This document shows, piece by piece, positions 18,520 to 27,435 of a stretch of 64,000 bases of DNA (position 1 is the stretch's first letter; every line of letters begins with the position of its first letter). Under the pieces are notes generated by a model that was not told the DNA's origin, did no database searches, and saw only the letters and a list, made by a program, of their open reading frames with translations. The DNA is from Desulfobulbus sp. (lineage in GTDB: Bacteria > Desulfobacterota > Desulfobulbia > Desulfobulbales > Desulfobulbaceae), in assembly GCA_031280615.1 (NCBI GenBank), contig JAITGO010000001.1, positions 87,612 to 151,611 of the forward strand, written 5' to 3'. The translations under genes and the position numbers were made by a program.

Positions 18520-18951
18520 ATGGGAAAAATCGTTTCGCTGAATATCAGCCGGGAAAAGGGCGTCAACAAGGAACCGGTGGAGTCGGTCGAGGTCAAGGTC
18601 GACCACGGCATGGTGGGCGATGCCCACGCCGGTGACTGGCACCGCCAGGTCAGTTTGCTGGCCGAGGAGTCGATCGATTTCATGCGCAACAAGGGGCTGG
18701 AACTCGACCCCGGCGCCTTTGCCGAAAACATCACCACCGAGGGGCTCGAGTTGGCCAGCCTGCCGATCGGCACGCGGCTGAGCAACGGCCAGGTGGTGCT
18801 GGAAGTGACCCAGATCGGCAAGAAATGCCATCATGGCTGCGCCATCTTCAAGCAGGTGGGCGACTGCATCATGCCGCGCGAGGGCATCTTCACCAAGGTG
18901 ATCGCCCCCGGCATTCTCCGCCGGGGCGACAACCTGGACGTCATACCGTGA
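18520..18951 (+). CDS. MOSC domain protein
   Basis: A 143-aa protein consisting of a single MOSC (molybdenum cofactor sulfurase C-terminal) domain: VDHGMVGDAHAGDWHRQVSLLA, LDPGAFAENITTEGLEL and QIGKKCHHGCAIF-like segments with the conserved cysteines. Such small proteins are thought to bind or carry sulfur for molybdenum enzymes. The start is the ATG at 18520; an upstream extension to 18448 has no ribosome site. It lies 97 nt after cysK and its stop overlaps the next gene by 4 nt. Confidence 0.85.
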   Translation: MGKIVSLNISREKGVNKEPVESVEVKVDHGMVGDAHAGDWHRQVSLLAEESIDFMRNKGLELDPGAFAENITTEGLELASLPIGTRLSNGQVVLEVTQIGKKCHHGCAIFKQVGDCIMPREGIFTKVIAPGILRRGDNLDVIP

Positions 18952-19607
18952 GCACCGCCTGCAGGCGGTGCGGCACCTGCTGCATGCAGGGCGGTCCGGC
19001 CCTGCATGGCCCGGATCTGGCCTTGCTCCGGGCCGGTTGGCTGCATCCGGACAACCTGATCACGGTCCGGCGGGGCGAGTTGGCGCTCCAGCCGCTGGCC
19101 GCCGGCCCGGAACCGGTTGTGCGGGAATTCCTCAAGCTGGCCGGGCAGGGCGGCAGCTGGTGCTGTCTGTTTTACGATGAGGCCGCCGGCGGATGCCGTT
19201 GTTACGACCAACGGCCCATGGCTTGCGGCCTGCTCGACTGCGCGGACACCGGCCCCCTGCTGGCCGTGGCCGGACAGGATCTGCTAACCCGATTCGACTG
19301 CCTGGAGCCGGACGCCCCCCTGATACCGTTCATGCGGGAGCACGAACACGCCTGCCCCTGCCCCGATCTGGCGGCGGTGGGCCGCGACCTGCACAATCCC
19401 CAAGCTGTCGATGAGCGTTTGGCGCAGCTCGAGGCCGCCGTGAGGAGCGACCTCCGCTTCCGGGAACAGGCCGCCCAGAGCTTGCGGCTTTCCCTTGGCC
19501 GGGAACTGTTCGCCTTCGGCCGGCCGCTGTTCCAGCTCCTCCAGCCCTTGGGCATCCAGGCCCGGAACACCTCCGCCGGCATTCGGCTGACGCTCGCCCA
19601 TAGCTGA
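18948..19607 (+). CDS. YkgJ-type Cys-cluster protein
   Basis: A 219-aa protein starting at GTG 18948, whose GTGA overlaps the stop of the MOSC gene. The N-terminus reads CRRCGTCCMQGGPAL, followed by WCCLFY...GCRCYDQRPMACGLL. This is the CxxCxxCC...C pattern of the YkgJ/zinc- or iron-chelating family. The rest is mostly helical and unassigned. The tight coupling to a MOSC protein and to cysteine genes hints at sulfur or metal handling, but this is inferred only from position. Confidence 0.75.
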   Translation: MSTACRRCGTCCMQGGPALHGPDLALLRAGWLHPDNLITVRRGELALQPLAAGPEPVVREFLKLAGQGGSWCCLFYDEAAGGCRCYDQRPMACGLLDCADTGPLLAVAGQDLLTRFDCLEPDAPLIPFMREHEHACPCPDLAAVGRDLHNPQAVDERLAQLEAAVRSDLRFREQAAQSLRLSLGRELFAFGRPLFQLLQPLGIQARNTSAGIRLTLAHS

Positions 19608-19635
19608 ATCGCTGCCCGGCCTCCGGGATCTTTCA

Positions 19636-19664
19636 TTGACGCTCCGAAGAAAACTCTTTAGAGT
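19636..19664 (+). promoter_or_regulatory. candidate sigma-70 promoter for the DUF1186 gene
   Basis: TTGACG (19636-19641) and TAGAGT (19659-19664) are spaced by 17 nt. The start codon of the next gene is 37 nt after the -10. The hexamers match the consensus at five and four positions. Confidence 0.45.
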
Positions 19665-19700
19665 GCCGCACTCTTCCCTTCCCACCCTGCCGAGGCCGAC

Positions 19701-20561
19701 ATGAGCGATTTCGATATCAAAGACATGCTGTTTTCCTTCGACCAATTGAGCGACACCTACCTGCGCGACGAGGTCGAAGAGGCCCTGCGCCACCGCGAGG
19801 AGGTGACGCCCCACCTGATCAAGGTGATCGAGACCGTGGCCGACAATCCGCTGCTTTACAGCCTGGAACAGCGCAACGCCCATGTCTATGCCGCCGCCAT
19901 CCTTTCCCATCTCGAGGAAACCGCCGCCCATCGGCCGTTTATCCGCGCCTTTTCCATTCCGGAAGAGCAGCTGATCGACATCTGGGGGGACATGACCACC
20001 GAGATTCTGCCCACCTTTTTGTTCCGGACCTGCGGCGGCTCGCTGGAGGCGATCGAGGAATTGATCGTCAACCGGGAGGTGGACCAGTACGTGCGCTGCG
20101 CCGCCATGGAGGCCCTGTCCTATGCGGTGGTGGCGCAGTCGGAGCGGCGGGACGAAGTGGTCCGCTTCTTCCAGGGTCTGTTCACCGGCGAAGAGGCCGA
20201 GCGCGACTCGTATTATTGGGCCAATCTGGCGGCAACCCTCTGCGATCTGCACCCCGGCGAGTCCATGGAGATCCTGCGCCGGGCGCATGCGGAGGGCCTG
20301 ATCCACAAGGGGTTCATTTCTTTGGAGAATGTCGAAGAGGCCAACGACATGGGCTTCGATGCGGCCATGGAACGCCTGCGCGGCTGGGTCGCCGCCCGGA
20401 CGCCGGCCGACGTTCATGCCTACATCTCGTGGTTTGCCGAATTCCACCAGGAGGAACTGGAGCGGATGTCGCCGGCGGACCAAGGGAAAGGCAAGAAAAA
20501 GAAAGGCCAGGCCACGGCCAAGCCGGCGAAGAAGTCGGCTACCAAGAAAAAACGCGGCTAG
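19701..20561 (+). CDS. DUF1186 family protein
   Basis: A 286-aa helical-repeat protein. It has alternating helices with HVYAAAILSHLEETAAHR, LPTFLFRTCGG and VRCAAMEALSYAV, typical of the DUF1186 family, which resembles HEAT-like scaffolds. The C-terminus is a Lys-rich tail of about 25 residues (KGKKKKGQ... to KKKRG) that could bind nucleic acid or a membrane. The SEC-C metal motif often found at the end of related proteins is absent. Function is unknown. It has its own candidate promoter. Confidence 0.75.
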   Translation: MSDFDIKDMLFSFDQLSDTYLRDEVEEALRHREEVTPHLIKVIETVADNPLLYSLEQRNAHVYAAAILSHLEETAAHRPFIRAFSIPEEQLIDIWGDMTTEILPTFLFRTCGGSLEAIEELIVNREVDQYVRCAAMEALSYAVVAQSERRDEVVRFFQGLFTGEEAERDSYYWANLAATLCDLHPGESMEILRRAHAEGLIHKGFISLENVEEANDMGFDAAMERLRGWVAARTPADVHAYISWFAEFHQEELERMSPADQGKGKKKKGQATAKPAKKSATKKKRG

Positions 20562-20703
20562 CGCCCGCCGCGCCCGCTCAGACCGGTGGACGGCCCGGGA
20601 AAAGACCTCGATCCGCCCGGCTGTCCGCCTGTTGTACTTTCCCCGCCGCAATCGAGACGGCAGCTTGCCTTCTCGCCCGCCTAAACGATCCGCACCCGGC
20701 GGA

Positions 20704-21162
20704 TCACACCAGTTTACCGATGATATAGCCGATGACGATGCCCACGATCAGGGCGATGGTCACGCCGCGATAGGTGAGCACGTCTTTGGAGTAGCCCCGG
20801 CGAATGGCGACAAAGGAGACCAGGTAGCCGACCGCGTTCAGCAGCCAGATAAAACCCAGCGACAGGATTTTGACGATGAGGGGCCCCACCAGGGGAACCA
20901 CGGCGATCACCCCGAGCAGCCAGGCGAAGGCGTTGGAAAGCAGGCCGATGAGAAACACGCTGCTGGCAATGATGTGCTTGTCGATGTGGAAGTGGATGCC
21001 CAGCCAGATGAAGGCGGCAATGATGCCCCAGGTCGGCAGCATGAACTTCCAATTCATCCACCAAGGGAATGGCGCACCGATGCCGTTGTCCTGGTTCTGA
21101 GCGGACGGGCTGTCCGGTTCGGTCCCGGTCGGGGCTTGATCGCTGTCGTGGTTGCTGTTCAT
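20704..21162 (-). CDS. small multi-pass membrane protein
   Basis: A 152-aa protein from the ATG at 21162. A polar, low-complexity N-terminus of about 35 residues is followed by four hydrophobic segments, with a GIVIGYIIGKLV end. No family is recognised. The start has only a weak site; the frame extends upstream without support. It converges on the DUF1186 gene. Confidence 0.55.
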   Translation of the reverse strand: MNSNHDSDQAPTGTEPDSPSAQNQDNGIGAPFPWWMNWKFMLPTWGIIAAFIWLGIHFHIDKHIIASSVFLIGLLSNAFAWLLGVIAVVPLVGPLIVKILSLGFIWLLNAVGYLVSFVAIRRGYSKDVLTYRGVTIALIVGIVIGYIIGKLV

Positions 21163-21565
21163 GGGCTGTGCATCCGGGTGGGGGCGTCGGCAGGAAGCGG
21201 CGGCCGTACCCTTCAGGAGTGGCCGCGCCGCAAGCCGGCGGCCGCGAAAAGATCGTTGCCGCCCATGCCGGCCGCGGTCGGCAGCACGCATCGGGCGGCA
21301 ACGGATTGAAAGAAGCGGGCAGCCCCTTGGCGCCTCACGGCGGTTTGGGCGGGTTGCGTCCGTACAACCAGCAACGGCGAGGGGGCTTGCAATCGTACAA
21401 GCGGTCGCCGTTGCCGGGGCGCCGGGTCAAGACCCTTAAGGGGCTGCATGTGTCGGTTGGTTTGGCGGTGACGCGGGCCGGCACGGCTCCGTGTCCGGCG
21501 TGGCCTGCGGTGCGGGGACCGTTGTCGGTCCCTCGCCTGCCTGGCCCGCGAGGCCGTGTTTCACC
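21163..21565. other. intergenic region without recognised gene
   Basis: About 400 GC-rich bases between two minus-strand genes. Frames here have no plausible start sites. The right part lies downstream of aqpZ; I found no convincing terminator or RNA. Confidence 0.4.
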
Positions 21566-22255
21566 TTACTTCTGCTCGCCACCGATAAGCCGGTAGACAA
21601 TCGCGCCGATCACGGCGCCGGCAATGGGTGCGGCCCAGAACAGCCAGAGCTGGGCAATGGCCCAATCGCCCACGAACAGCGCCACGCCCGTGCTGCGGGC
21701 GGGGTTGACGGAGGTGTTCGTGACCGGAATGCTGATCAGGTGAATGAGCGTCAGGCACAGGCCGATGGCGATCGGGGCGAATCCCTGCGGGGCGCGTCGA
21801 TCGGTGGAGCCGAGAATGACCAGCAGAAACATCATGGTCATGACCACTTCGGTGATCAGCGCGGCCACCATGCTGTAACCGCCGGGGGAGTGCGCGCCAA
21901 AGCCGTTGGAGGCGAAACCGCCCGCCAGGTCGAATCCTTGCTTGCCGCTGGCGATGAGGTACAATACGCCGCCGGCGGCGATCGCACCCAACACCTGGGC
22001 GATGATATAGGGCACGATGTCCTTGGTCGGGAACCGGCCGCCGGCCCAGAGCCCGATGGTGACCGCCGGGTTGAGATGGCAGCCGGAGATGTGGCCGATG
22101 GCAAAAGCCATGGTCAACACCGTCAAGCCGAACGCCAGCGAAACGCCGAGCAGGCCGATACCGACATTCGGGAAAGCCGCAGACAAGACCGCGCTGCCGC
22201 ACCCGCCGAGGACCAGCCAAAAGGTTCCAAAAAACTCCGCCCCATACTTTTTCAT
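21566..22255 (-). CDS. aqpZ: aquaporin Z-type water channel
   Basis: A 229-aa inner-membrane channel with six membrane helices and both half-helix NPA motifs: [13 protein letters not shown] and [11 protein letters not shown]. The arginine after the second NPA (NPAR) and the His in the selectivity region fit the AqpZ water-channel branch more than glycerol facilitators. It begins [18 protein letters not shown] with AGAAGGAGAAAGAG upstream. It is preceded by a 366-nt AT-richer region shared with the DsrC-like gene transcribed the other way. Confidence 0.92.
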   Translation of the reverse strand: MKKYGAEFFGTFWLVLGGCGSAVLSAAFPNVGIGLLGVSLAFGLTVLTMAFAIGHISGCHLNPAVTIGLWAGGRFPTKDIVPYIIAQVLGAIAAGGVLYLIASGKQGFDLAGGFASNGFGAHSPGGYSMVAALITEVVMTMMFLLVILGSTDRRAPQGFAPIAIGLCLTLIHLISIPVTNTSVNPARSTGVALFVGDWAIAQLWLFWAAPIAGAVIGAIVYRLIGGEQK

Positions 22256-22516
22256 TCTCTTTCTCCTTCTACTTTGTTGGATTGATGTCAGGGGAGTCTC
22301 CCCGTCATGATTTGTAAGGCATTAATTTGAACCGAATCTGATAGTTACCAGTTTTATTCCGCCTGTAAAGGATTTTGTGCGGCCGGCCTTTTTCTTTCTT
22401 TCCGGCTGTTTTCCGGCAAGGATCCGCCTGGGACAATGCCGATTTCTCTTCGCTTCCCAGGGCCGCCTGCCCGCCACCGCAGTTTTTTTGCCCGTCGGGT
22501 CGGTTTGTTTCGCGGC

Positions 22517-22535
22517 TAGATTAATAATGATTATC
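22517..22535. promoter_or_regulatory. Fur-box-like site upstream of the DsrC-like gene
   Basis: The 19 bases TAGATTAATAATGATTATC match the classical Fur consensus (GATAATGATAATCATTATC) at 14 of 19 positions. It lies 87 nt before the DsrC-like start codon, in the 366-nt divergent region between aqpZ and that gene. The rest of the region shows no gene. Iron control is inferred. Confidence 0.4.
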
Positions 22536-22621
22536 CTTAAAGGGAAGAAAAAGGTGGCCGCGAACTCAGCCGCAGGCCGGCCTCGGGTGTAAAGGATGCT
22601 GGATGGTTCGGAGGGTCAAGA

Positions 22622-22978
22622 ATGGAACTGCTTGAAATTAAAGGAAGAAAAATCATGGTTGATGCAAATGGCTACCTTGCCGATCAAAACGATTGGAACG
22701 AGGATGTCGCCACGCTCCTGGCCGAGCAGGAAGGAGTCGGAGCGCTGTCGCCGGAGCAGATGGACATCATCCGGTTCATGCGGGAATATTACCTGAAATA
22801 CAGGGTGTTTCCGATGCTGAATAATATCTGCCGCCTGTCGCATCAAACCAAGGAATGCGTTCCCAGGCAATTCGTCAATCCGGAAAAGGCTTGGAAAATA
22901 GCCGGATTGCCCAAACAGGAAGGCGTCCATTTCGTCAGTATGGATGGCGAGCATTTTTTTATGGAATCCTACTGTTGA
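22622..22978 (+). CDS. DsrC/TusE-family protein lacking the canonical C-terminal cysteines
   Basis: A 118-aa protein with GGAGGGTCAAGA before the ATG. The family shape is clear: NGYLADQNDWNEDVA, DIIRFMREYYLKYRVFP and a NPEKAWKIAGLPKQ end. In true DsrC the two sulfur-carrying cysteines lie around ...ACKMAGLPKPTGC. Here the matching positions are W91 and V102. The chain continues 16 residues further to a terminal Cys118, and has Cys70 and Cys79 earlier. So it belongs to the family but should not work by the known trisulfide mechanism. It is followed 38 nt later by an 84-aa Cys-containing gene, probably in the same transcript. Confidence 0.8.
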   Translation: MELLEIKGRKIMVDANGYLADQNDWNEDVATLLAEQEGVGALSPEQMDIIRFMREYYLKYRVFPMLNNICRLSHQTKECVPRQFVNPEKAWKIAGLPKQEGVHFVSMDGEHFFMESYC

Positions 22979-23016
22979 GCCAAAACGCCGGACAAATCCG
23001 CCATGGAGGTATGGTC

Positions 23017-23271
23017 ATGTATACAGGAAGGGAATTGTGCGAGAAAATCACGTCGATTTATCCGGATGTCGGCATGTGTGGCGTCGATATCAACGTCGAT
23101 TTCAATGAAAGGGAAAAAACCTGGATGGTGCATATGCTCAAGGGATCGCATTCGTTGGACCATTTTCTCGAGGTGATGGACGCCGACCGCTGCATGCACG
23201 GCCGGCAGTGCCTCTCCCTTGGCCTCGAGATAGCGCAGATGAGGAAAAATATCGAAGGCGAGCAGTTTTAA
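23017..23271 (+). CDS. 84-aa Cys-containing partner of the DsrC-like gene
   Basis: Starts at the ATG 23017, which has GGAGGT six bases upstream; an ATG at 23011 directly abuts the ribosome site and is less likely. Cysteines are at 8, 21, 59 and 65 (ELCEK, GMCGVD, DRCMHGRQCL). The segment YPDVGMCGVDINVDF and the end CLSLGLEIAQMRKNIE look conserved in type, and I recall similar small proteins next to DsrC-like genes, but no function is known to me. No signal peptide. Sulfur or metal handling is inferred from the neighbour and the cysteines. Confidence 0.65.
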   Translation: MYTGRELCEKITSIYPDVGMCGVDINVDFNEREKTWMVHMLKGSHSLDHFLEVMDADRCMHGRQCLSLGLEIAQMRKNIEGEQF

Positions 23272-23278
23272 GGTCTGG

Positions 23279-23381
23279 GGCCGCGATCCCTCGGGTTCGG
23301 AACTGCTACGGTCGGCATCGCTGGCCTGGGCACCGGGTAACCGGTTGCCCGGCTGGGTGCGGGCCGGATCGGATCGCGGCC
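23279..23381. repeat. large inverted repeat / structured element between convergent genes
   Basis: GGCCGCGATCC (23279-23289) pairs exactly with GGATCGCGGCC (23371-23381). Within it, GCACC can pair with GGTGC, and CCGGGTAACC with GGTTGCCCGG. The result is a nested fold of about 100 nt that fills the gap between the 84-aa gene and the convergent HD-GYP gene. There is no T-run. It could be a terminator-like structure, a repeat or an RNA. Confidence 0.4.
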
Positions 23382-23403
23382 ATAAGTCGCAACCGTCACA
23401 ACC

Positions 23404-24357
23404 TCAGGGAAGCCGGTTGAGCCGGCCACGGCGTATCCGGCTGCGGTCGTTGTGATCGGTGAGCAGGGCGGGGGACACCTGTTCCAGTTCGTCCGGATCG
23501 ATTTGCACGAACAAGCGCACCAGTTCGTGGTCCAACTGCGTGCCCGCCGCTTCCTGGAGAATCCGGACTGCCTGGTCGTGGGCAACCCGGGCGCGGTATA
23601 CCCGGTTGGTGCACAGGGCCGAGTAGGTGTCGGCAATGGCGATGATGCGTGCTGCCAGGGGGATCTCGTTGCCGGGTCGGCCATGATAGCCATTGCCGTC
23701 CATCCGTTCGTGGTGGCAGAGAACCCAGTCGCTGAGTTCGCGAAAACAGGTGGTGGAGAGCAATATCTTGCCGTTGGTGGCGTGCGTCTTGATATTTTCC
23801 CATTCATCGTGGTCAAGCTTGCCCAATTTATTCAATACTTCATCCCGGACCCCTATTTTGCCGCAGTCGTGCAGGAGTGCGGCATCGAGCAGCTGGCGCC
23901 GATTGATCCGGCCTTGATAGTCCTCGGGCAGGTTGTCGTAGAACAGCGAGACGATGTCGCGGACATGCTCGGAATGGCCTTTGGTGTACTTGTCCTTGAA
24001 TTCAATCATGTTGACGATTGTTTTCAGGATTTCGGTATTCTTTTGAAAAAGGATATTAATGAGGGAATCGTAGGATTTGAAGATCAGGAGCAGGAAAAGC
24101 GATCCCAGGAAAAAGATGACCAGGATAAAGGTGAAGATGGGGTCGACATCCCTGGCCATGACATCGATGAATCCGACCACGAAACCGATGAGAAATATGA
24201 ACAGAAAGGCGATGACGATTCTCTGTTCCCGATATATTTCCCTAAATTGATACGATTCCTTGGTCAGCGATTTTACCAGTTTGATGTAGATGTAGGTGGC
24301 GTAGAGGGTGGTGAAAAACCCGATGATTATCAGGGTGAGATTGATATATTGTATCAT
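23404..24357 (-). CDS. membrane-bound HD-GYP-type phosphohydrolase
   Basis: About 317 aa. Three hydrophobic helices occupy the first 110 residues, followed by a cytoplasmic HD-GYP domain: KGHSEHVRDIVSLF, LLHDCGKIGV (the HD metal site) and HHERMDGNGYHGRPG, then ARIIAIADTYSAL. Active HD-GYP proteins degrade cyclic di-GMP. The GYP signature reads GYH here, so activity is uncertain. No other input domain is seen. The start is the second ATG (24357); another lies at 24366. It is divergent from a histidine kinase gene. Confidence 0.82.
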   Translation of the reverse strand: MIQYINLTLIIIGFFTTLYATYIYIKLVKSLTKESYQFREIYREQRIVIAFLFIFLIGFVVGFIDVMARDVDPIFTFILVIFFLGSLFLLLIFKSYDSLINILFQKNTEILKTIVNMIEFKDKYTKGHSEHVRDIVSLFYDNLPEDYQGRINRRQLLDAALLHDCGKIGVRDEVLNKLGKLDHDEWENIKTHATNGKILLSTTCFRELSDWVLCHHERMDGNGYHGRPGNEIPLAARIIAIADTYSALCTNRVYRARVAHDQAVRILQEAAGTQLDHELVRLFVQIDPDELEQVSPALLTDHNDRSRIRRGRLNRLP

Positions 24358-24705
24358 TGCGGTCAACCTCTCGCCTTATCGCTTGCAAGCCGCCGTGGCA
24401 CAATCGCCTCGCTGGCGTTCAAATATCCAATGAAGCCACAGGGGTATTCGGCCGGAATGGCGCGACATGCATGTTCCTGGTCAGGAGTATCAGTGGCTGC
24501 GCCTGCGAGAACTATAATACGATCCGATCTTCAGGTACAGCAACAATGGCCGCCACCGAACACGACCTGCATGCGCGCTAAAAACCATGGCCCGCCGGCG
24601 GCGCTGTGCCGTCGCGTTTCCTTGCGGAAAGTGAGTGACGCCATCGGGGGATGCCAGGTATGATCGGGCAGTTATCGGCACATTGGCACGTTTGCGGGGA
24701 AGACC
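24358..24705. other. divergent control region of HD-GYP and kinase genes
   Basis: About 350 nt with no supported gene. A perfect TATAAT lies at 24513-24518 on the plus strand, but the -35 position is poor. A TGGCACG near 24688 resembles half of a sigma-54 site but the spacing to the GC element is wrong. Confidence 0.4.
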
Positions 24706-25932
24706 ATGCACGATCAGGCAATCAAAATACTGGAGAAACAGCGGCAGGATCTGGTGGTCCGAGTCCTGAAGAAGCACGAGGAGATGGAGGCCACCCGGTC
24801 GTTCACCGAACGCATCCTGGCCGGCATCTCCGAGTTGTTCCTTCTCATGGACCAAGAATTCAAGGTGATCCAGACCAACCGGGAGTTCCTGCAGCGGACC
24901 GGCTTCAGCCTGGATGCCGGCCGGCGCCTGACCCTCGACGACCTGGTCCGGCAGGACACGGCGGACGCCATCCGCCAAGCCTTTGCCAAGGGGGAATTCG
25001 CCGAGTTCGAGGCCCAACTCGCCACCGTCGCCGGCCAGGGCCTGCCGGTGAAGATGCGCGGCTCCACCCACGTCAATCCCAACGGCCTGGTGCTGCACAT
25101 GCTGATCTGCTCCGATTGCAGCGAGTTTTACGATCTGATGACCCAGATGCAGGAAGGGCAGAAACAGCTGATCCATTCCAGCCGTCTGGCCAGCCTGGGC
25201 GAGATGGCCGCCGGGGTGGGCCATGAACTGACCCAGCCGCTCAACGCCATCCTGCTTTTTGCCCGCAACTGCTTGAAGGCCCTGGAAACGCCGGGCGACC
25301 ATGCCGAGATGCTGCGGGAGAACCTGTCGATCATCATCGACCGGGTGAACAAGGCATCGTCGATCATCGCCACCATGCGGAGTTTCGGCACCAAGGCCGA
25401 GGAAGAGCAGGCCCCGGTGGAACTCAACGCCATCATCCGCAAGATCCTGAGCTTTCTCGAATCGCAGTTGCGCCTGAGCGAGATCGTCCTTGACCTGCGC
25501 CTGGCCGACCAGCCCTGCGAAGTCCTGGGGGTGGAGGTCCGGCTGGAGCAGGTCTTTCTCAACCTGGTGCAGAACGCCATCCAGGCCATGGGCCGGGTGG
25601 ACACGCCCCGGCTGACGGTCACCAGCCGCATCGTCCTTTGCCTCAACCTGACCACCATGCTGAAGGAGCCCTACGTGCTGGTCACCGTGGCGGATAACGG
25701 CGAGGGCATTGCCGAAGAGCTGCAGAAAAAGATTTTCGATCCCTTCTTCACCACCCGGGAGGTGGGGACCGGCATGGGGCTGGGATTGTCGATCGTCGAC
25801 CGGATCGTGCGCGGCTTCGCCGGCTACATCGAGGTGGAAAGCGCGCCCGGCCACGGCTCCTACTTTTCGGTCTACATTCCCCAGTACGTGCGGGACGCTT
25901 CCCCGAACCTGCGGCGGAGCGGGGCAACATGA
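24706..25932 (+). CDS. soluble PAS-domain sensor histidine kinase
   Basis: A 408-aa kinase without membrane helices, so it senses a cytoplasmic signal. A short coiled coil opens the protein. A PAS domain follows (about 35-140, LFLLMDQEFKVIQTNREFL). The dimerisation helix has the phospho-acceptor histidine in GVGHELTQPLNAI. The ATPase has N box NLVQNAIQAM, G1 DNGEGI and G2 GTGMGLGLSIV. CSDCSEF in the PAS end may be a redox pair. The stop overlaps the start of the sigma-54 regulator gene (ATGA), so this is a two-component pair. Confidence 0.9.
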   Translation: MHDQAIKILEKQRQDLVVRVLKKHEEMEATRSFTERILAGISELFLLMDQEFKVIQTNREFLQRTGFSLDAGRRLTLDDLVRQDTADAIRQAFAKGEFAEFEAQLATVAGQGLPVKMRGSTHVNPNGLVLHMLICSDCSEFYDLMTQMQEGQKQLIHSSRLASLGEMAAGVGHELTQPLNAILLFARNCLKALETPGDHAEMLRENLSIIIDRVNKASSIIATMRSFGTKAEEEQAPVELNAIIRKILSFLESQLRLSEIVLDLRLADQPCEVLGVEVRLEQVFLNLVQNAIQAMGRVDTPRLTVTSRIVLCLNLTTMLKEPYVLVTVADNGEGIAEELQKKIFDPFFTTREVGTGMGLGLSIVDRIVRGFAGYIEVESAPGHGSYFSVYIPQYVRDASPNLRRSGAT

Positions 25933-27335
25933 AGAACCGGACCGGCGCCTTGCCCGCCCCGGAAATCCTGGTTGTCGACGACGACCTCTATCTGCTGGCG
26001 GCGATCAAGCAGACCCTGGCTCTCAACGGCTACGCGGTGCAGACCTACGGTAATCCGCTTGAGGCCTTGGCCCGCATCGACGAGAACACCTATTCCGCGG
26101 TCCTGGCCGACATCCGCATGCCCGAGATGGACGGCCTGGTGCTGCTGGAGCGGATTCTGGCCGAGGACCCCGATCTGCCGGTGATCCTGATCACCGGCCA
26201 TGGCGACATCAGCCTGGCGGTGGAGGCGGTCAAAAAGGGGGCCTACCATTTCCTGCAAAAACCGGTGGACGAGGACATCATCCTCGCCACCCTGACGCGG
26301 GCCATCGAGCGGCGGCAGCTGGTGCTGGAAAACCGCCGCCTGGAACAACAGCTGACCGCCACCCGGGAGGGGCGGTCCCGCTTCTACGGGTTGGTGGGCA
26401 GCCATCCGGCCATGCTCGGGCTGTATGCGCTGATCGAGACCATTGCCCACGAAAGCGACCCGGTGCTGATCGTCGGCGAAACCGGCACCGGCAAGGAGTT
26501 GGCGGCCAGGGCCCTGCACGCCATCGGCAGGCCGGAAGCCGCGCCCTACGTGGCGGTCAACATGGGCGCCCTGCCGGCCGAGATGATCGAATCCGAGCTC
26601 TTCGGCCACGAAAAAGGCGCCTTCACCGGCGCCATCCAGCGCAAGGTGGGCAAGTTCGAATACGCCGGCGAGGGCACCCTGTTCCTCGACGAGATCTGTT
26701 CGATGCCGGCCCCGCTGCAGGCCAAGCTGCTGCGGGTGCTGGAGGAACGCTCCTTCACTCGGCTGGGCGGCAACGCGGCCATTCCCCTCAAGGCGCGGGT
26801 GATCGCCGCCACCAACCGCGATTTGCGGGCCGAGATCGACAAGGGGAGTTTTCGCCAGGATCTGTATTTCCGGCTCAATGTCCTGCCGGTGCACCTGCCG
26901 CCGCTCCGGGATCGCAAGGAAGATATCCCCCTGCTGGTCGAGGCCTTCCGCACCGAATACTGCGACGGGCAGGACGGCGAGGTGCGGCCCTGCTCACCGG
27001 AGTTGATCCGGCAGCTGATGCGGCAGGAGTGGCCGGGCAATGTCCGCGAACTGCGGAATTTTGTCCGCCGCTACTGCGTGCTCGGCGGCAAGGAACCGGC
27101 AATGGCCGGACCGGCGGCCGCGATGGCCGGCGAGGCGGATTTTTGCGAGATGCCGTGGAAAGACTTTATGGAACAGCAGGAGCGGCACTACATCGAGCGG
27201 ATGCTCAAACGGGCCGGCGGCCAGGTCAGCGCGGCCCACCGGGCAATGGGCATCTCGCGCAAGAGCCTGTACGACAAGATCAACAAATACAAGATTGCCC
27301 TCAATCAATTCCGGGAGGAGGAATCCGGGGACTGA
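25929..27335 (+). CDS. NtrC-family sigma-54 response regulator
   Basis: A 468-aa partner of the preceding kinase. Receiver domain at 1-130 with phospho-acceptor Asp in LADIRMPEMDG and Lys in FLQKPVDED. The AAA+ domain has Walker A GETGTGKE, the sigma-54 contact loop [14 protein letters not shown] and WPGNVREL. A Fis-type helix-turn-helix ends the protein (VSAAHRAMGISRKSLYDKI). It activates sigma-54 promoters when phosphorylated. Targets are not visible; a small cupin gene follows 100 nt later on the same strand. Confidence 0.93.
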   Translation: MKNRTGALPAPEILVVDDDLYLLAAIKQTLALNGYAVQTYGNPLEALARIDENTYSAVLADIRMPEMDGLVLLERILAEDPDLPVILITGHGDISLAVEAVKKGAYHFLQKPVDEDIILATLTRAIERRQLVLENRRLEQQLTATREGRSRFYGLVGSHPAMLGLYALIETIAHESDPVLIVGETGTGKELAARALHAIGRPEAAPYVAVNMGALPAEMIESELFGHEKGAFTGAIQRKVGKFEYAGEGTLFLDEICSMPAPLQAKLLRVLEERSFTRLGGNAAIPLKARVIAATNRDLRAEIDKGSFRQDLYFRLNVLPVHLPPLRDRKEDIPLLVEAFRTEYCDGQDGEVRPCSPELIRQLMRQEWPGNVRELRNFVRRYCVLGGKEPAMAGPAAAMAGEADFCEMPWKDFMEQQERHYIERMLKRAGGQVSAAHRAMGISRKSLYDKINKYKIALNQFREEESGD

Positions 27336-27435
27336 ACGGCCGGCGGGCCCGTCTTGCCGTTCCGGCGGACCGTGCATAGAGTCGAAGACAAGTCCGCGCC
27401 ACGATTCGTCACTATTTTCGAGGGAGGAGCAACCC

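Noticed and set aside
24660..24700. Possible sigma-54 promoter (TTGGCACG...TTTGC) before the histidine kinase gene
   Set aside because: The distance between the GG and GC elements is about three bases too short for sigma-54.
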